Shown one piece after another: positions 35,073 through 42,815 of a stretch of 64,000 bases of DNA (position 1 is the first letter of the stretch; every line of letters starts with the position of its first letter). A model generated the notes under the pieces. That model was not told where the DNA came from and did no database searches. It saw nothing but the letters and a program-made list of their open reading frames with translations. The translations under genes were made by a program, and so were the position numbers. Source of the stretch: Pelotomaculum terephthalicicum JT (GTDB lineage: Bacteria > Bacillota > Desulfotomaculia > Desulfotomaculales > Pelotomaculaceae). The DNA lies in assembly GCF_022410535.1 (NCBI RefSeq), contig NZ_JAKNBL010000005.1:1-64000 (forward strand), read 5' to 3'.

Positions 35073-36578
35073 CTACAGCATGAGTCTTTGTGACGCCAAA
35101 CCCGTATGCTCCGCCTGTTGAACATTCCCGTCCGCTTTTTGCAGGCAAAGCGTTTCAGTATTCTGTTTGAGTTCTTCAAGGCGGACAAAAATCTGCGACC
35201 TGACGCAGTCCAGCGCAAGGCGCAGGTAAGATGCGATGAGATTATGCTTGTCTTCCGGACTGCGGAGGCCGGTCGCGCTGATCTGGCGGTTGAGAGAGGA
35301 AACGTCCTGCCGCAGGTCATCCGCCCTGGAGCGCAGCATGCCCCGGTCCCGGTGGGGACGGTAGCTGTCCTGAAGCTCCGCAATGAGCTGCTCTATGGCC
35401 GCCGGCTGTTCCATCTGCCGGTATTGTCTTTGGGCTGCAAGCAGAGCTGCCGCCGCCATAACTTCCAGATGCTCCGTCACCGCAGGCGCCTTTCCCTGCG
35501 GCAATTTTCCGTTTGCTATCAGGGGTTTCAGCTTTTCATAATGCTCCAGCAGCACAGCGTCCGGATTGTGCGCAGATATTAAAGATTTGCAGGTTTCATA
35601 AAGCCCGGCGCAGATTTCCGGCAGGACCTCCAGCTTGGGATGGCCCTGTGCCGGGATGGATGCGACGCCGTTCTTTGCTTTTAAGTCTTCATTCCAGTCC
35701 TTGTATTCCGGTTGCCGGACCGACACCTTCCAGTATCCCCGCGCCTGGATGATTTCGGTTAGCCGTCCCGCGGCTTCGATGCCCGCCTCGTCATGGTCCA
35801 GGCACAGTACAACCTTTTGCAGGCGGGGGTTTAATTCAAGCTGCCGCAGCAGGGCGTGTTCGGCCACGCCGTCCAGGGCCACGTAGCTGTTTTGCTTCCA
35901 GTCCTCCGGGTAGAGTGTGATAAAGGACAGCATATCTATGGGCGCTTCAAACACATACAAGGTGTCGTTAGCGCCTATATGATGGAAGCTGTATGCCGGG
36001 TCGCTGCCTTCCACGTTGCCCCGGTAGCTGCCGCCCACGGTGTAAAGCCCCCGTTTGTGCGCATGCCTCGGGACGCCGTTTTCATCATACCCGACAAAAA
36101 CAGCGTTGTGATATTCTTTTGTTTTATCCGCGGACCGCTCGCAGCTTTCATAAAGCATTTTTGACTTCGCGAAATGGGCGATAACATCCCGGTCTATGAA
36201 CCGCTGTTTGATCAGGTACGCGTAGACGCGGCGCATGTCGCTGTTCATTTCCGGCAGTGCAAAGGGCTTGCGGGGAGCCGGGGCGCTTTTATGGGTTTGA
36301 TTCCATTCCACGCCCCCTTCGCCGCCCAGGAGCAGCGTCACCGCCTCCGGAAAGGACAGGCCGTAGAATTCCCGCACGAAGTCGATGGCGAGGCCGCCTT
36401 CCTCCCTGCTGTGCCTGTACCATTGGTTGCCCCGGATGGTCACACTGTCATGCCGCTTCCAGCGCCAGTCCCTTCCGGCGCGGGTGAGCTGCTCTCCCTG
36501 GCGCCGCAGGAAGTCCGCTATGTCTATCGAATTGGCCCGGCGTTTTTGTTCATCGGTGAAGGGAATGTATTTGCTCAT
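35073..36578 (-). CDS. Toprim-domain DNA primase-like protein (DUF3991)
   Basis: The N-terminal zinc-finger-like DUF3991 region (FTDEQKRRANSIDIADFLRRQG; GNQWYRHSREEGG) is followed by a Toprim domain with VFEAPIDMLS (catalytic Glu) and VVLCLDHDEAG (DxD). The rest is a helical C-terminal half of about 200 residues. These proteins prime complementary-strand synthesis after single-strand transfer. GGGAGGG lies six bases before the ATG at 36578. Neighbouring VirD4 and relaxase genes confirm the context. A canonical terminator sits only about 40 bases upstream of its start. Confidence 0.88.
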   Translation of the reverse strand: MSKYIPFTDEQKRRANSIDIADFLRRQGEQLTRAGRDWRWKRHDSVTIRGNQWYRHSREEGGLAIDFVREFYGLSFPEAVTLLLGGEGGVEWNQTHKSAPAPRKPFALPEMNSDMRRVYAYLIKQRFIDRDVIAHFAKSKMLYESCERSADKTKEYHNAVFVGYDENGVPRHAHKRGLYTVGGSYRGNVEGSDPAYSFHHIGANDTLYVFEAPIDMLSFITLYPEDWKQNSYVALDGVAEHALLRQLELNPRLQKVVLCLDHDEAGIEAAGRLTEIIQARGYWKVSVRQPEYKDWNEDLKAKNGVASIPAQGHPKLEVLPEICAGLYETCKSLISAHNPDAVLLEHYEKLKPLIANGKLPQGKAPAVTEHLEVMAAAALLAAQRQYRQMEQPAAIEQLIAELQDSYRPHRDRGMLRSRADDLRQDVSSLNRQISATGLRSPEDKHNLIASYLRLALDCVRSQIFVRLEELKQNTETLCLQKADGNVQQAEHTGLASQRLML

Positions 36579-36593
36579 GATATCCCTCCCCAA

Positions 36594-36713
36594 TCAGCGT
36601 TTCCGTTTGCCGCACCTGCGAAAAAAAGCCGCCCTTTGCGGGAGCGGCTTGCGATTGGAAGGCAAACGCGGGATAAGCGCTTTATCTTTTTTGCGTAAAT
36701 ATTCTTTCATCAT
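36594..36713 (-). CDS. Micro-ORF (39 aa) containing a terminator
   Basis: An ATG pair at 36713/36710 behind AGGAGGG opens a 39-codon frame with a very basic product (MMKEYLRKKDKALIPR...RRCGKRKR). Codons 24-32 overlap an intrinsic terminator hairpin. It lies between relaxase and primase, ending 15 bases before the primase start. It may be a leader peptide for attenuation of the downstream genes, because ribosome movement would disrupt the hairpin. Confidence 0.5.
   Translation of the reverse strand: MMKEYLRKKDKALIPRLPSNRKPLPQRAAFFRRCGKRKR
36620..36650 (-). terminator. Intrinsic terminator inside the micro-ORF before the primase
   Basis: On the minus strand AAGCCGC pairs with GCGGCTT (with a bulged inner extension), followed by seven T. 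It lies 42 bases upstream of the primase ATG, leaving no space for a normal promoter after it. Confidence 0.8.
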
Positions 36714-36727
36714 GGAAATCCCTCCTG

Positions 36728-38512
36728 TTAATAGCTTTGGCGAGGTTCGCGATCGTCATGGGCGTGGCCCTGGGCCGCTTTTTTCTGCGCCAGCTTTTTG
36801 CGCAGCTTGCGATCCACCTGCATAACGCCTCCACCAAATCGCTTTTGCTCGTTGCGGAAGATATTGCCCAGGTGGTGCATGAGCCGTGTGGCCGCCATCA
36901 GGACCGACGGTTCGCGGAAGGAGTCCACGCGGTCGAGGAAAAACTGCGCATAGATGTTTCCCTGTCTGGCTGACAGAGAAAGCCAGCGTACCGCGGCCTC
37001 CCGGTCCCTTGGAACCTCATGCCCCATAAGGTAGAGCTTTCCGAGCGCATACTGCGCATATTGATTTCCCTGTTCCGCGGAAGCAGTCAGCCACTTGACG
37101 GCCTCATCCACATCTTTGGGAACATCCTTTCCCAGCATATAGAGCTTGCCCAGCCTGTACTGGGCGAATGAATTGTTCTGCATTGCGGACTTTTCCAGCA
37201 GTTCTACGGCCTTCGGAACATCTTTGGGCATATCCTCGCCAGTAAGATACAGCTTTGCCAGCGCGTATTGGGCATGGACGTTGCCCAGCCGGGCCATCTT
37301 TTCAAAATATGCAGCCGCCGCGGACACATCCTTGGGAATATCTTCTCCCGCGAGATACAGGTCTATTTCCATATCCTCATCCGGCTCAAAAGTGAAATGG
37401 TGGCCGCCGATGCTCATTGCCTCGGCGATCACCATATTTTTTATGCTCTTGAATTCCTTCCGCCTGGAGAGAGGCAGCGGATCGGGAAGCCTGTCGGCAT
37501 AGGTGCGCAGTACTTCGTTGCGCAGCTCGCACCATTTTTCGTAGCACCGGGCCACCCGCTCATCCCTGGCCAGCTCGTCCACGATCTGATCGACGACCGC
37601 CTTGAGGGGCGCTTTCAGATAGCCGTATTGCTTTTTGCCGGAGGTGTGCTTGAGCCGCTCCGCCAGGCGCGCAATCAATTCCTCAATGGTTTTGTTTTCG
37701 CAGACTCCCGAACTTATCTGACCGATGATTTCCCGCATGGACTCCCGGCTTTGTCTGGTCAGGGCATCGCGGCGCTTCGTCTGTTCGGAATAAATCTGAA
37801 TAAGGTCCTGTTTGAAGATTTCCCTTGCCAGGCTGCTTCGCATGTTTTCAATGCCCTGTTTGGTGAGATAGGCTTCCGTGGGATTAACGGAGTATGCGAT
37901 TAAATGTACGTGAGGATGATGACCCTCGTTATGGTAGGCGGCGTACCAGCGGAGATTCTCCGGGGGAATCTTCATCTGCTCCGCGATATGGTTGCGCTGT
38001 CCCCGGATCAGGTCCCGCCACGCTTTGGCGTTGTCGTAGCCGAGCCGAGCCGCGTCCTCCCGGCGCAGGGAGATGACATTGGTCCACACGTTGCCGGGGT
38101 GATTGGCGACTTCCTCCGCCACTTTGGACAGCACCACAGGCAGGCCGGCGTCGGTAAACAGGCCATGGCTGCCGAGGGCCTCCGCCCCCGGACGGTTGGC
38201 GATGTATCCGACATAGTTTTCGCGCTTGCCGAGGAGATCGAGGTTTTGCTCCAGCGCCACGGCGATAAACTCCGACGCGTTTTCCCTGGTCTTATCTTTA
38301 AGGTAGTCTTCGTACTCGAAGAGGCCGGCCGTGTCGGGAAGCTTGCTTATGATTTCTGCGATGAGCCGCTGTTGTTTTTTGGTGGCGGGAAGCAGTCCCG
38401 TGTTGTCCGGCACTTTTTCCACGCCCTCGCGGGTGGCCGCGTATTCTATGAAATTGGCAAGGTGTTCCGACGCGTTTTTCAGGTAACGGCATTTGAAGAT
38501 GATCCTCGGCAT
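36728..38512 (-). CDS. MobP-type relaxase with Sel1 repeats
   Basis: This 594-residue conjugative relaxase has the metal-binding triad in YHNEGHHPHVHLIAYS (residues 193-208), preceded by VWTNVISLRREDA. A helical region follows, then four Sel1-type TPR repeats (A-x-Y-x-L-A/G-K-L-Y-L-x-G-x-x-x-P-K-D) at about 385-540, and a basic tail. It nicks oriT and pilots the DNA. Sel1 repeats on the relaxase are typical of the clostridial MobP3-like lineage and probably mediate protein contacts. The accessory gene lies 11 bases upstream and the likely oriT just beyond it. Confidence 0.92.
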   Translation of the reverse strand: MPRIIFKCRYLKNASEHLANFIEYAATREGVEKVPDNTGLLPATKKQQRLIAEIISKLPDTAGLFEYEDYLKDKTRENASEFIAVALEQNLDLLGKRENYVGYIANRPGAEALGSHGLFTDAGLPVVLSKVAEEVANHPGNVWTNVISLRREDAARLGYDNAKAWRDLIRGQRNHIAEQMKIPPENLRWYAAYHNEGHHPHVHLIAYSVNPTEAYLTKQGIENMRSSLAREIFKQDLIQIYSEQTKRRDALTRQSRESMREIIGQISSGVCENKTIEELIARLAERLKHTSGKKQYGYLKAPLKAVVDQIVDELARDERVARCYEKWCELRNEVLRTYADRLPDPLPLSRRKEFKSIKNMVIAEAMSIGGHHFTFEPDEDMEIDLYLAGEDIPKDVSAAAAYFEKMARLGNVHAQYALAKLYLTGEDMPKDVPKAVELLEKSAMQNNSFAQYRLGKLYMLGKDVPKDVDEAVKWLTASAEQGNQYAQYALGKLYLMGHEVPRDREAAVRWLSLSARQGNIYAQFFLDRVDSFREPSVLMAATRLMHHLGNIFRNEQKRFGGGVMQVDRKLRKKLAQKKAAQGHAHDDREPRQSY

Positions 38513-38523
38513 GGTTCGTCACC

Positions 38524-38931
38524 CTACTCGCCCTTCTGGAATTTCACCACGTCCTCGAAGGTGACGGCGCCGACGGATTTCTTCACGTCGTTCACGCACT
38601 TGCCCCGCAGCCTCTGTAGCAAGGCTTCGTCAATCTCCGCGTTGGACGCGATGATGTTCATCATCATGGACATTTCCACCGCCAGCTTGAAGAGCAGGCG
38701 GGCGATCCTGTTCTCCGAGCTTTCCACCACCCCGGCCATGGCGGAGGTTAGGGCGGCGGGCAAATACTTCATGCTGTTTTCCGCGGAGATGTAGCCGCAG
38801 TAAAACAGGACCGCCTTTTCGATGAACTCGCTCTGGCTGCCGCAGTTGTCCTTTTTATACCATTCCTTTACCTGCTTCCGCGTTTCCGGGCGCATCCACA
38901 AGGGGAATTTCTTTTTGTTTTCTTCTGCCAT
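38524..38931 (-). CDS. Relaxosome accessory protein (MobC-like)
   Basis: This 135-residue protein begins MAEENKKKFPLWMRPETRKQVKEWYKKDN, an N-terminal ribbon-helix-helix-like segment, followed by helices with a Met-rich stretch (VEMSMMMNIIA). The ATG at 38931 has GGAGG eight bases upstream. It sits between the probable oriT and the relaxase gene, the usual place for the DNA-binding accessory factor that loads the relaxase. Confidence 0.75.
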   Translation of the reverse strand: MAEENKKKFPLWMRPETRKQVKEWYKKDNCGSQSEFIEKAVLFYCGYISAENSMKYLPAALTSAMAGVVESSENRIARLLFKLAVEMSMMMNIIASNAEIDEALLQRLRGKCVNDVKKSVGAVTFEDVVKFQKGE

Positions 38932-39346
38932 ATTGTCTACCTCCATTCCGGCGCGCGTAGACCGCGACGTCTATTGCGACACCTGTAAAAAGCCTTCGGC
39001 TATAGGTTTTGCCGCGTTCCGCGACTCCTGACCCGACTCCAAATGGCAAAATCCGACCCCGGCGGGAAACGTCCTTCAGCCCGCGTTGCGGGCTGATGTG
39101 AGCCGAGGCGGGGGCGTTTGCGACCCCGCCTCTTTAACCTGCAAGGTTTTCGACCCCATGGTTCATCTCACCTGAATCGGCGTTTTATGAGGCTCTGTTC
39201 CGGAGATGGTTTTGCCCTTTCCCAGGCTCCTTCAAAAAGCCCCGACACGAGGCGTTATCCTGCCAACAGGTGCAACGATGCCACCCCTGCCGGGAAAACG
39301 CAACACAGGGGCGCACGGGCGGCAACACGGGCGAAGGTCGCATGTG
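38932..39346. other. Probable origin of transfer (oriT) region
   Basis: This 415-bp stretch lies directly upstream of the relaxosome genes and has no coding frame with a start. It has two perfect inverted repeats: CAGCCCGC-GTT-GCGGGCTG (39077-39095) and GAGGCGGGG-N10-CCCCGCCTC (39105-39132). At 39255-39264 it reads TTATCCTGCC, matching the IncP/MobP nic core (YATCCTG/Y), inside a small palindrome CCTG-CCAA-CAGG. The position, structure and nic-like core together support oriT; the exact nick site is inference. Confidence 0.65.
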
Positions 39347-39517
39347 CTAATTCCGCCCGTCGATGGTTTCCCTGACTTCGGCCGGCACATACGTTTCATA
39401 CAGGCTTTGGAGCAATGACTCCAGACCTGCCTGCAGTTCTGTTTCATCCTTTATATATTGCCGGAGGACGCGCAGCTTTTCAGCGTCATACCGGATTTGA
39501 ACGGTTGATTGCTTCAT
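39347..39517 (-). CDS. Small DUF6103-like protein (56 aa)
   Basis: An ATG at 39517 with GGAAGGAG upstream gives a 56-residue protein, MKQSTVQIRYDAEKLRVLRQYI..., ending VPAEVRETIDGRN. It has the same architecture as the N-terminal half of the 121-residue protein at 40829-41194 (E-L/V-T-I-x-[FY]-x-x-E-K-L-x-x-L-R ... Y-E-x-x-V-P-x-x-V-R-E), a small helical family common in clostridial ICEs. It is a likely DNA-binding or relaxosome component; role unknown. Confidence 0.7.
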   Translation of the reverse strand: MKQSTVQIRYDAEKLRVLRQYIKDETELQAGLESLLQSLYETYVPAEVRETIDGRN

Positions 39518-39550
39518 GAGCGTTTCACTCCTTCCTTGTTTAACCGGGGA

Positions 39551-39621
39551 AAATGTGAGCCAAGTTGGTGCAAGTTTCAGTCAATCGTCGGGGTAACGAC
39601 CGAAATGTGAGCCAACTTGGT
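39551..39621. repeat. Two 19-bp direct repeats downstream of parR
   Basis: AAATGTGAGCCAAGTTGGT (39551-39569) and AAATGTGAGCCAACTTGGT (39603-39621) differ by one base and each contains the palindromic core CCAASTTGG. They lie between the ParR-like gene and the DUF6103-like gene. They may be a centromere-like (parC) site for ParR, or an operator. Confidence 0.7.
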
Positions 39622-39909
39622 TTACATTTCATCCAGCGCATGAATGAGGCTGTCCGGAAGGTCAGCCAATTGAACCTTGTCATCCGTTTCTTCCCGCGGC
39701 ATTTCTTGGGGCTGGAGCCGAAGCTTTTTCAGCTCGTCCCTGACCGCCTGGCGGACCATTTTCTCCATGCGGTCAGCCTGTTTTGCCGCCAGCATGTTGG
39801 CAACCACATACTCGGTGCGCTGCCGGCTGCCCTGGTTCGCAACCAGCGCTTCGGCCTCCCGGTGCCTTGGGTCATCCATATCAAACGAGAGATAGTATCG
39901 TTTCCGCAT
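39622..39909 (-). CDS. ParR/StbB-like partition adaptor
   Basis: This 95-residue protein starts MRKRYYLSFDMDDPRHREAEALV, an N-terminal strand-helix pattern typical of ribbon-helix-helix ParR-like adaptors, followed by helices and an acidic tail (DSLIHALDEM). It starts four bases after the ParM-like gene. The pairing with an actin-like ATPase and with two 19-bp direct repeats just downstream argues for a type II partition system on the element. Confidence 0.75.
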   Translation of the reverse strand: MRKRYYLSFDMDDPRHREAEALVANQGSRQRTEYVVANMLAAKQADRMEKMVRQAVRDELKKLRLQPQEMPREETDDKVQLADLPDSLIHALDEM

Positions 39910-39913
39910 AGGC

Positions 39914-40795
39914 TCACCCCATCAGGAGCTTATACCCGTCCGCGTTGGCAAACCGGTTCAGCACCGCCACAGTATTTAGGCCATCGCCGTACAGCCGGGG
40001 TTCCAGCAACTCCGCGCCGCCGCCCGCGAACACGGTGGGGAGCTTCAGATCCAGCCCTCTCTCCCGAAGGGCGTTGAACAGCTCCTTGCAGTAGGCTGCC
40101 ACCGCATGCTCCACTGCCGCCTCAATCAGCTTGCTGTCGGAGTGCTGGATTTGTCCCCGGATGGCATCGGTGATGAGCTCGTCCGAGAGGAGTATGTCGC
40201 TTTTCTGGAGTGCGTCCTGTATCCGGCTGTACAGAATGATGGTTCCCATGCGCAGGCTGGCGCAGCTTGACCTGTCCAGCCGGAAATTATGGACGGTGAG
40301 CACATCCACCGTATAGCCGCCGATGTCCACCAGCGTGATGCTGCGGTATTCCGACAGCCGGGGATAATACCGGCACAGCGCCGCATGCCCCTGGGCGAAC
40401 ACCTTGCACTCCGCGATGCGGCAGCGGTAGGCCGTGCCCTCGAACAGGAAGGAGATATTGTCCCGCAGAAAGTACCTGCGGAACGCTTCCTTTTGCGTGC
40501 CGTAGCTGTCGATGGGCAGCCCCACGCCCAGGGCGATTTCCGCGTTGGTGGTCCCCGCGTGCCTCATTGCCTCCGCGATGGCCGGCAGCGTCAGAAGAAA
40601 GGTATCCTCTTCCTTGGTTTTGTCCTGCTGGAAGCGCAGGCGGCGCTCCCCAATGGCGTAATACTTGCCCTCGTAGAAAAGCTGCATTTCCTGCGTGATG
40701 AATTCCTTGTCGCTCACTGCATAGCCGGAGGCGTAGAGCATCCCCTCCGAGGATTTGGTGTTGTAGTTTCCGTTATCCACACCGAGCTTGATCAT
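39914..40795 (-). CDS. ParM/StbA-like actin-family partition ATPase
   Basis: This 293-residue protein has actin-fold signatures: phosphate 1 LGVDNGNYNTK (residues 4-14), connect/phosphate 2 ITLVDIGGYTVDVLTV, and adenosine motif TVFAGGGAELL. The ATG at 40795 is favoured by AGGAGG ten bases upstream. ParM filaments push plasmid copies apart; on an ICE they would stabilise the excised circle. The ParR-like gene follows directly. Confidence 0.9.
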   Translation of the reverse strand: MIKLGVDNGNYNTKSSEGMLYASGYAVSDKEFITQEMQLFYEGKYYAIGERRLRFQQDKTKEEDTFLLTLPAIAEAMRHAGTTNAEIALGVGLPIDSYGTQKEAFRRYFLRDNISFLFEGTAYRCRIAECKVFAQGHAALCRYYPRLSEYRSITLVDIGGYTVDVLTVHNFRLDRSSCASLRMGTIILYSRIQDALQKSDILLSDELITDAIRGQIQHSDSKLIEAAVEHAVAAYCKELFNALRERGLDLKLPTVFAGGGAELLEPRLYGDGLNTVAVLNRFANADGYKLLMG

Positions 40796-40828
40796 TGAAA
40801 TTAACACCTCCTTTTTCCTTTCCGCTGT

Positions 40829-41194
40829 TTACATGCTCATGGTCATGCCCTGGGTTTCTTCCTCGGCAGGTCCCTCCGTCCCGGTCTGAGCTTGCGGAGA
40901 GGAAGGCGCCTCGGCCGTTGCCTGCTCACGCTGGCGGCGGGTCTGCCTTGGCTGGCGCTGCGGTTCCGCCTGCCGTTCCTGGGCTCCCGGTCCTGGCATC
41001 TGTTCCTGAGCAGGCTCCTGTCCGATCCTGCTTTCCACATACTCCCGGACATGGACGGGGACGATCCTCTCATAGGTTTTTTCAAGGTAATCCTTCAGCT
41101 CCCGCTCGATGTCCAGCTCTTTTTTCCGCATAAAAAAACGGAGGGCCTCCAGCTTCTCCGTGGGGAACAGTATCGTAAGTTCCGTTTCTCTCAT
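40829..41194 (-). CDS. DUF6103-like protein with Met-rich tail (121 aa)
   Basis: The N-terminal 60 residues (MRETELTILFPTEKLEALRFFMRKK... VREYVESRIG, in part) form a helical domain shared with the small protein at 39347. Then comes a low-complexity P/Q/E/R-rich region and the C-terminus E-E-E-T-Q-G-M-T-M-S-M. That tail resembles the ends of several otherwise unrelated proteins of this element. It lies between the M23 hydrolase and ParM genes. Function unknown. Confidence 0.75.
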   Translation of the reverse strand: MRETELTILFPTEKLEALRFFMRKKELDIERELKDYLEKTYERIVPVHVREYVESRIGQEPAQEQMPGPGAQERQAEPQRQPRQTRRQREQATAEAPSSPQAQTGTEGPAEEETQGMTMSM

Positions 41195-41211
41195 GGCTCA
41201 TTTCCTCCTTT

Positions 41212-42297
41212 CTATGGCAGATAGCTTCTTGGATTTTGGATTTCTCCATTGATGCGCACCTCAAAATGCAGGTGCGGGCCGGTGCTTCTTCCGGTGCTGC
41301 CAACCTCCGCGATGATGTCGCCGGCCTTGACCGCCTGACCCTCGGTGACGAGGATTTTGGAGCAGTGGGCGTAGAAAGTGACAAAGCCGCCGCCGTGGTC
41401 GATGGCTAAATGATAGCCGTAGCCCGTGGTCTTATAGCGTGCAAACACTACCGTGCCGTCCAGCACATCGCGGATTGGCGTCCCTTGGGGCGCGGCCAGG
41501 TCGATGCCGGAGTGTCCTTTGTGCCGACCAGTGAATGGGTCGGTCCTGTACCCGAATTCCGAGGTCACCATGCCGCGCCAGCCTTCCCCCAGGGGAGAAC
41601 AGAAGCCGTCGGCTCCGACAAAGGGCGCGTCGGACAGAGGCAGTCCGTTTGACCAGGCGTTGAACGCCTCCCCATAGGTGGGGATACCGCCGCCGTACAA
41701 TACGCGGTGGTAAATCTCCGAGGCGTTGGCCCGGTCCTCATGGGTGATTGTCCTGCCCAGGGTGGTTTGGAGGTTGGCGTAAATTTCCGGCAGGGATTTA
41801 AGCGGCACGGCCACAGTGCAGGTTTCGCCGGTTTTGTTGCCGTCCTCATCCTTTTTGGCGCGGGTTTCGTACCGCACGAAGCAGTCGGCGAAGGCCCGGT
41901 AATCTGAGACGTCCATCCGCAAGTTTTCAGCGCCGAAGAACAGAGAATAAAAAACCGCCTTTATGCGGGTGGCGTCAAGCTGCCCGTCCTCCACCTGCGA
42001 AGATATGTCGGCGATGGCGGCGTCAAGCTCCGAAAAGCCGTTGCGCATCTCCCGGATATGGGCGGCGTAATCGGCGGGGACCCGGGAAGAGATCGCGCCG
42101 CCGTTGAAGCACAATTCTATGGCGTTGCTGTTGTGATCCGCCGCAGCCGAGAGCAGGCTCACGATCATCACGACGATAAGGATAAAGGGCGTCAGGATAG
42201 CGGCGACAAGAACGCCGGCAGCCTTCCATGTCCTTTTGTCGGTTGCCGCGGCGACGGCCGCCCTGACCGCAAGGGTGATGGTTGCGGGATCAGCCAT
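41212..42297 (-). CDS. Membrane-anchored M23 peptidase (transfer-associated)
   Basis: A single TM helix near the N-terminus (about 30-50) precedes a helical linker of about 200 residues. A LytM/M23 metallopeptidase domain follows at about 240-355, with zinc ligands in KGHSGIDLA (HxxxD) and GPHLHFEV (HxH). It would cut cell-wall cross-links so the conjugation channel can be built. At 361 residues it lacks the lysozyme-like domain many ICE hydrolases carry. It is packed between the AIG2 and DUF6103-like genes. Confidence 0.9.
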   Translation of the reverse strand: MADPATITLAVRAAVAAATDKRTWKAAGVLVAAILTPFILIVVMIVSLLSAAADHNSNAIELCFNGGAISSRVPADYAAHIREMRNGFSELDAAIADISSQVEDGQLDATRIKAVFYSLFFGAENLRMDVSDYRAFADCFVRYETRAKKDEDGNKTGETCTVAVPLKSLPEIYANLQTTLGRTITHEDRANASEIYHRVLYGGGIPTYGEAFNAWSNGLPLSDAPFVGADGFCSPLGEGWRGMVTSEFGYRTDPFTGRHKGHSGIDLAAPQGTPIRDVLDGTVVFARYKTTGYGYHLAIDHGGGFVTFYAHCSKILVTEGQAVKAGDIIAEVGSTGRSTGPHLHFEVRINGEIQNPRSYLP

Positions 42298-42301
42298 GCT
42301 C

Positions 42302-42796
42302 TCACCACCATTTCAGGCCAAACAGGTTCTCCTGTTCCGGCTGCTGTTCCTCGGCCAGCCGGATGGATTTTTCCATCGCCTGTTCCAGAACCTCGGTGTC
42401 AAAGCCCGCGCTTTCATAGCCTTCCAGGATGGTGTTCAGGTAGTGATCCGAGGGCGCGCCGAAGGGATGCCCGTCGTTCATGATATACGCCATGGCGGGA
42501 ACGATCCCGCCTTTCAGCTCCACATTGAGGATTTCCTTGCGGTAAAAGTGGGGATATCCCTCGTAGCGATCGAGAGCCTGCAGGTCTTTTTCCTTCAGCG
42601 TCCATAAAAGAACAGGCACACGGCCGCCTTTGCAGGGTTCCACCGTTGCCACCGCGCTATGGCGGCTGCCTCTGAACAGCAGCTCATAATCCTTAAGCTC
42701 GCTTGTCCCGACTACTTTGGCGGTGGGGCAGCGGCAGGCCATTTGCGTCAGGTTGAGGTTGCTGCCGTAGGCGATGTATAGGGTTTTGCTTTTCAT
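42302..42796 (-). CDS. AIG2-like gamma-glutamylcyclotransferase
   Basis: This 164-residue protein has the GGCT/AIG2 fold signature: LYIAYGSNLN for substrate binding at the N-terminus and ALDRYEGYP with the catalytic Glu. The enzyme releases gamma-glutamyl groups as 5-oxoproline. It is encoded four bases before the M23 gene and 20 bases after the amidoligase gene. AIG2-like and amidoligase genes recur together, which points to making and removing amide-linked amino-acid or peptide tags. Confidence 0.85.
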   Translation of the reverse strand: MKSKTLYIAYGSNLNLTQMACRCPTAKVVGTSELKDYELLFRGSRHSAVATVEPCKGGRVPVLLWTLKEKDLQALDRYEGYPHFYRKEILNVELKGGIVPAMAYIMNDGHPFGAPSDHYLNTILEGYESAGFDTEVLEQAMEKSIRLAEEQQPEQENLFGLKWW

Positions 42797-42815
42797 TTTC
42801 TCTCATTCCTCCTTG

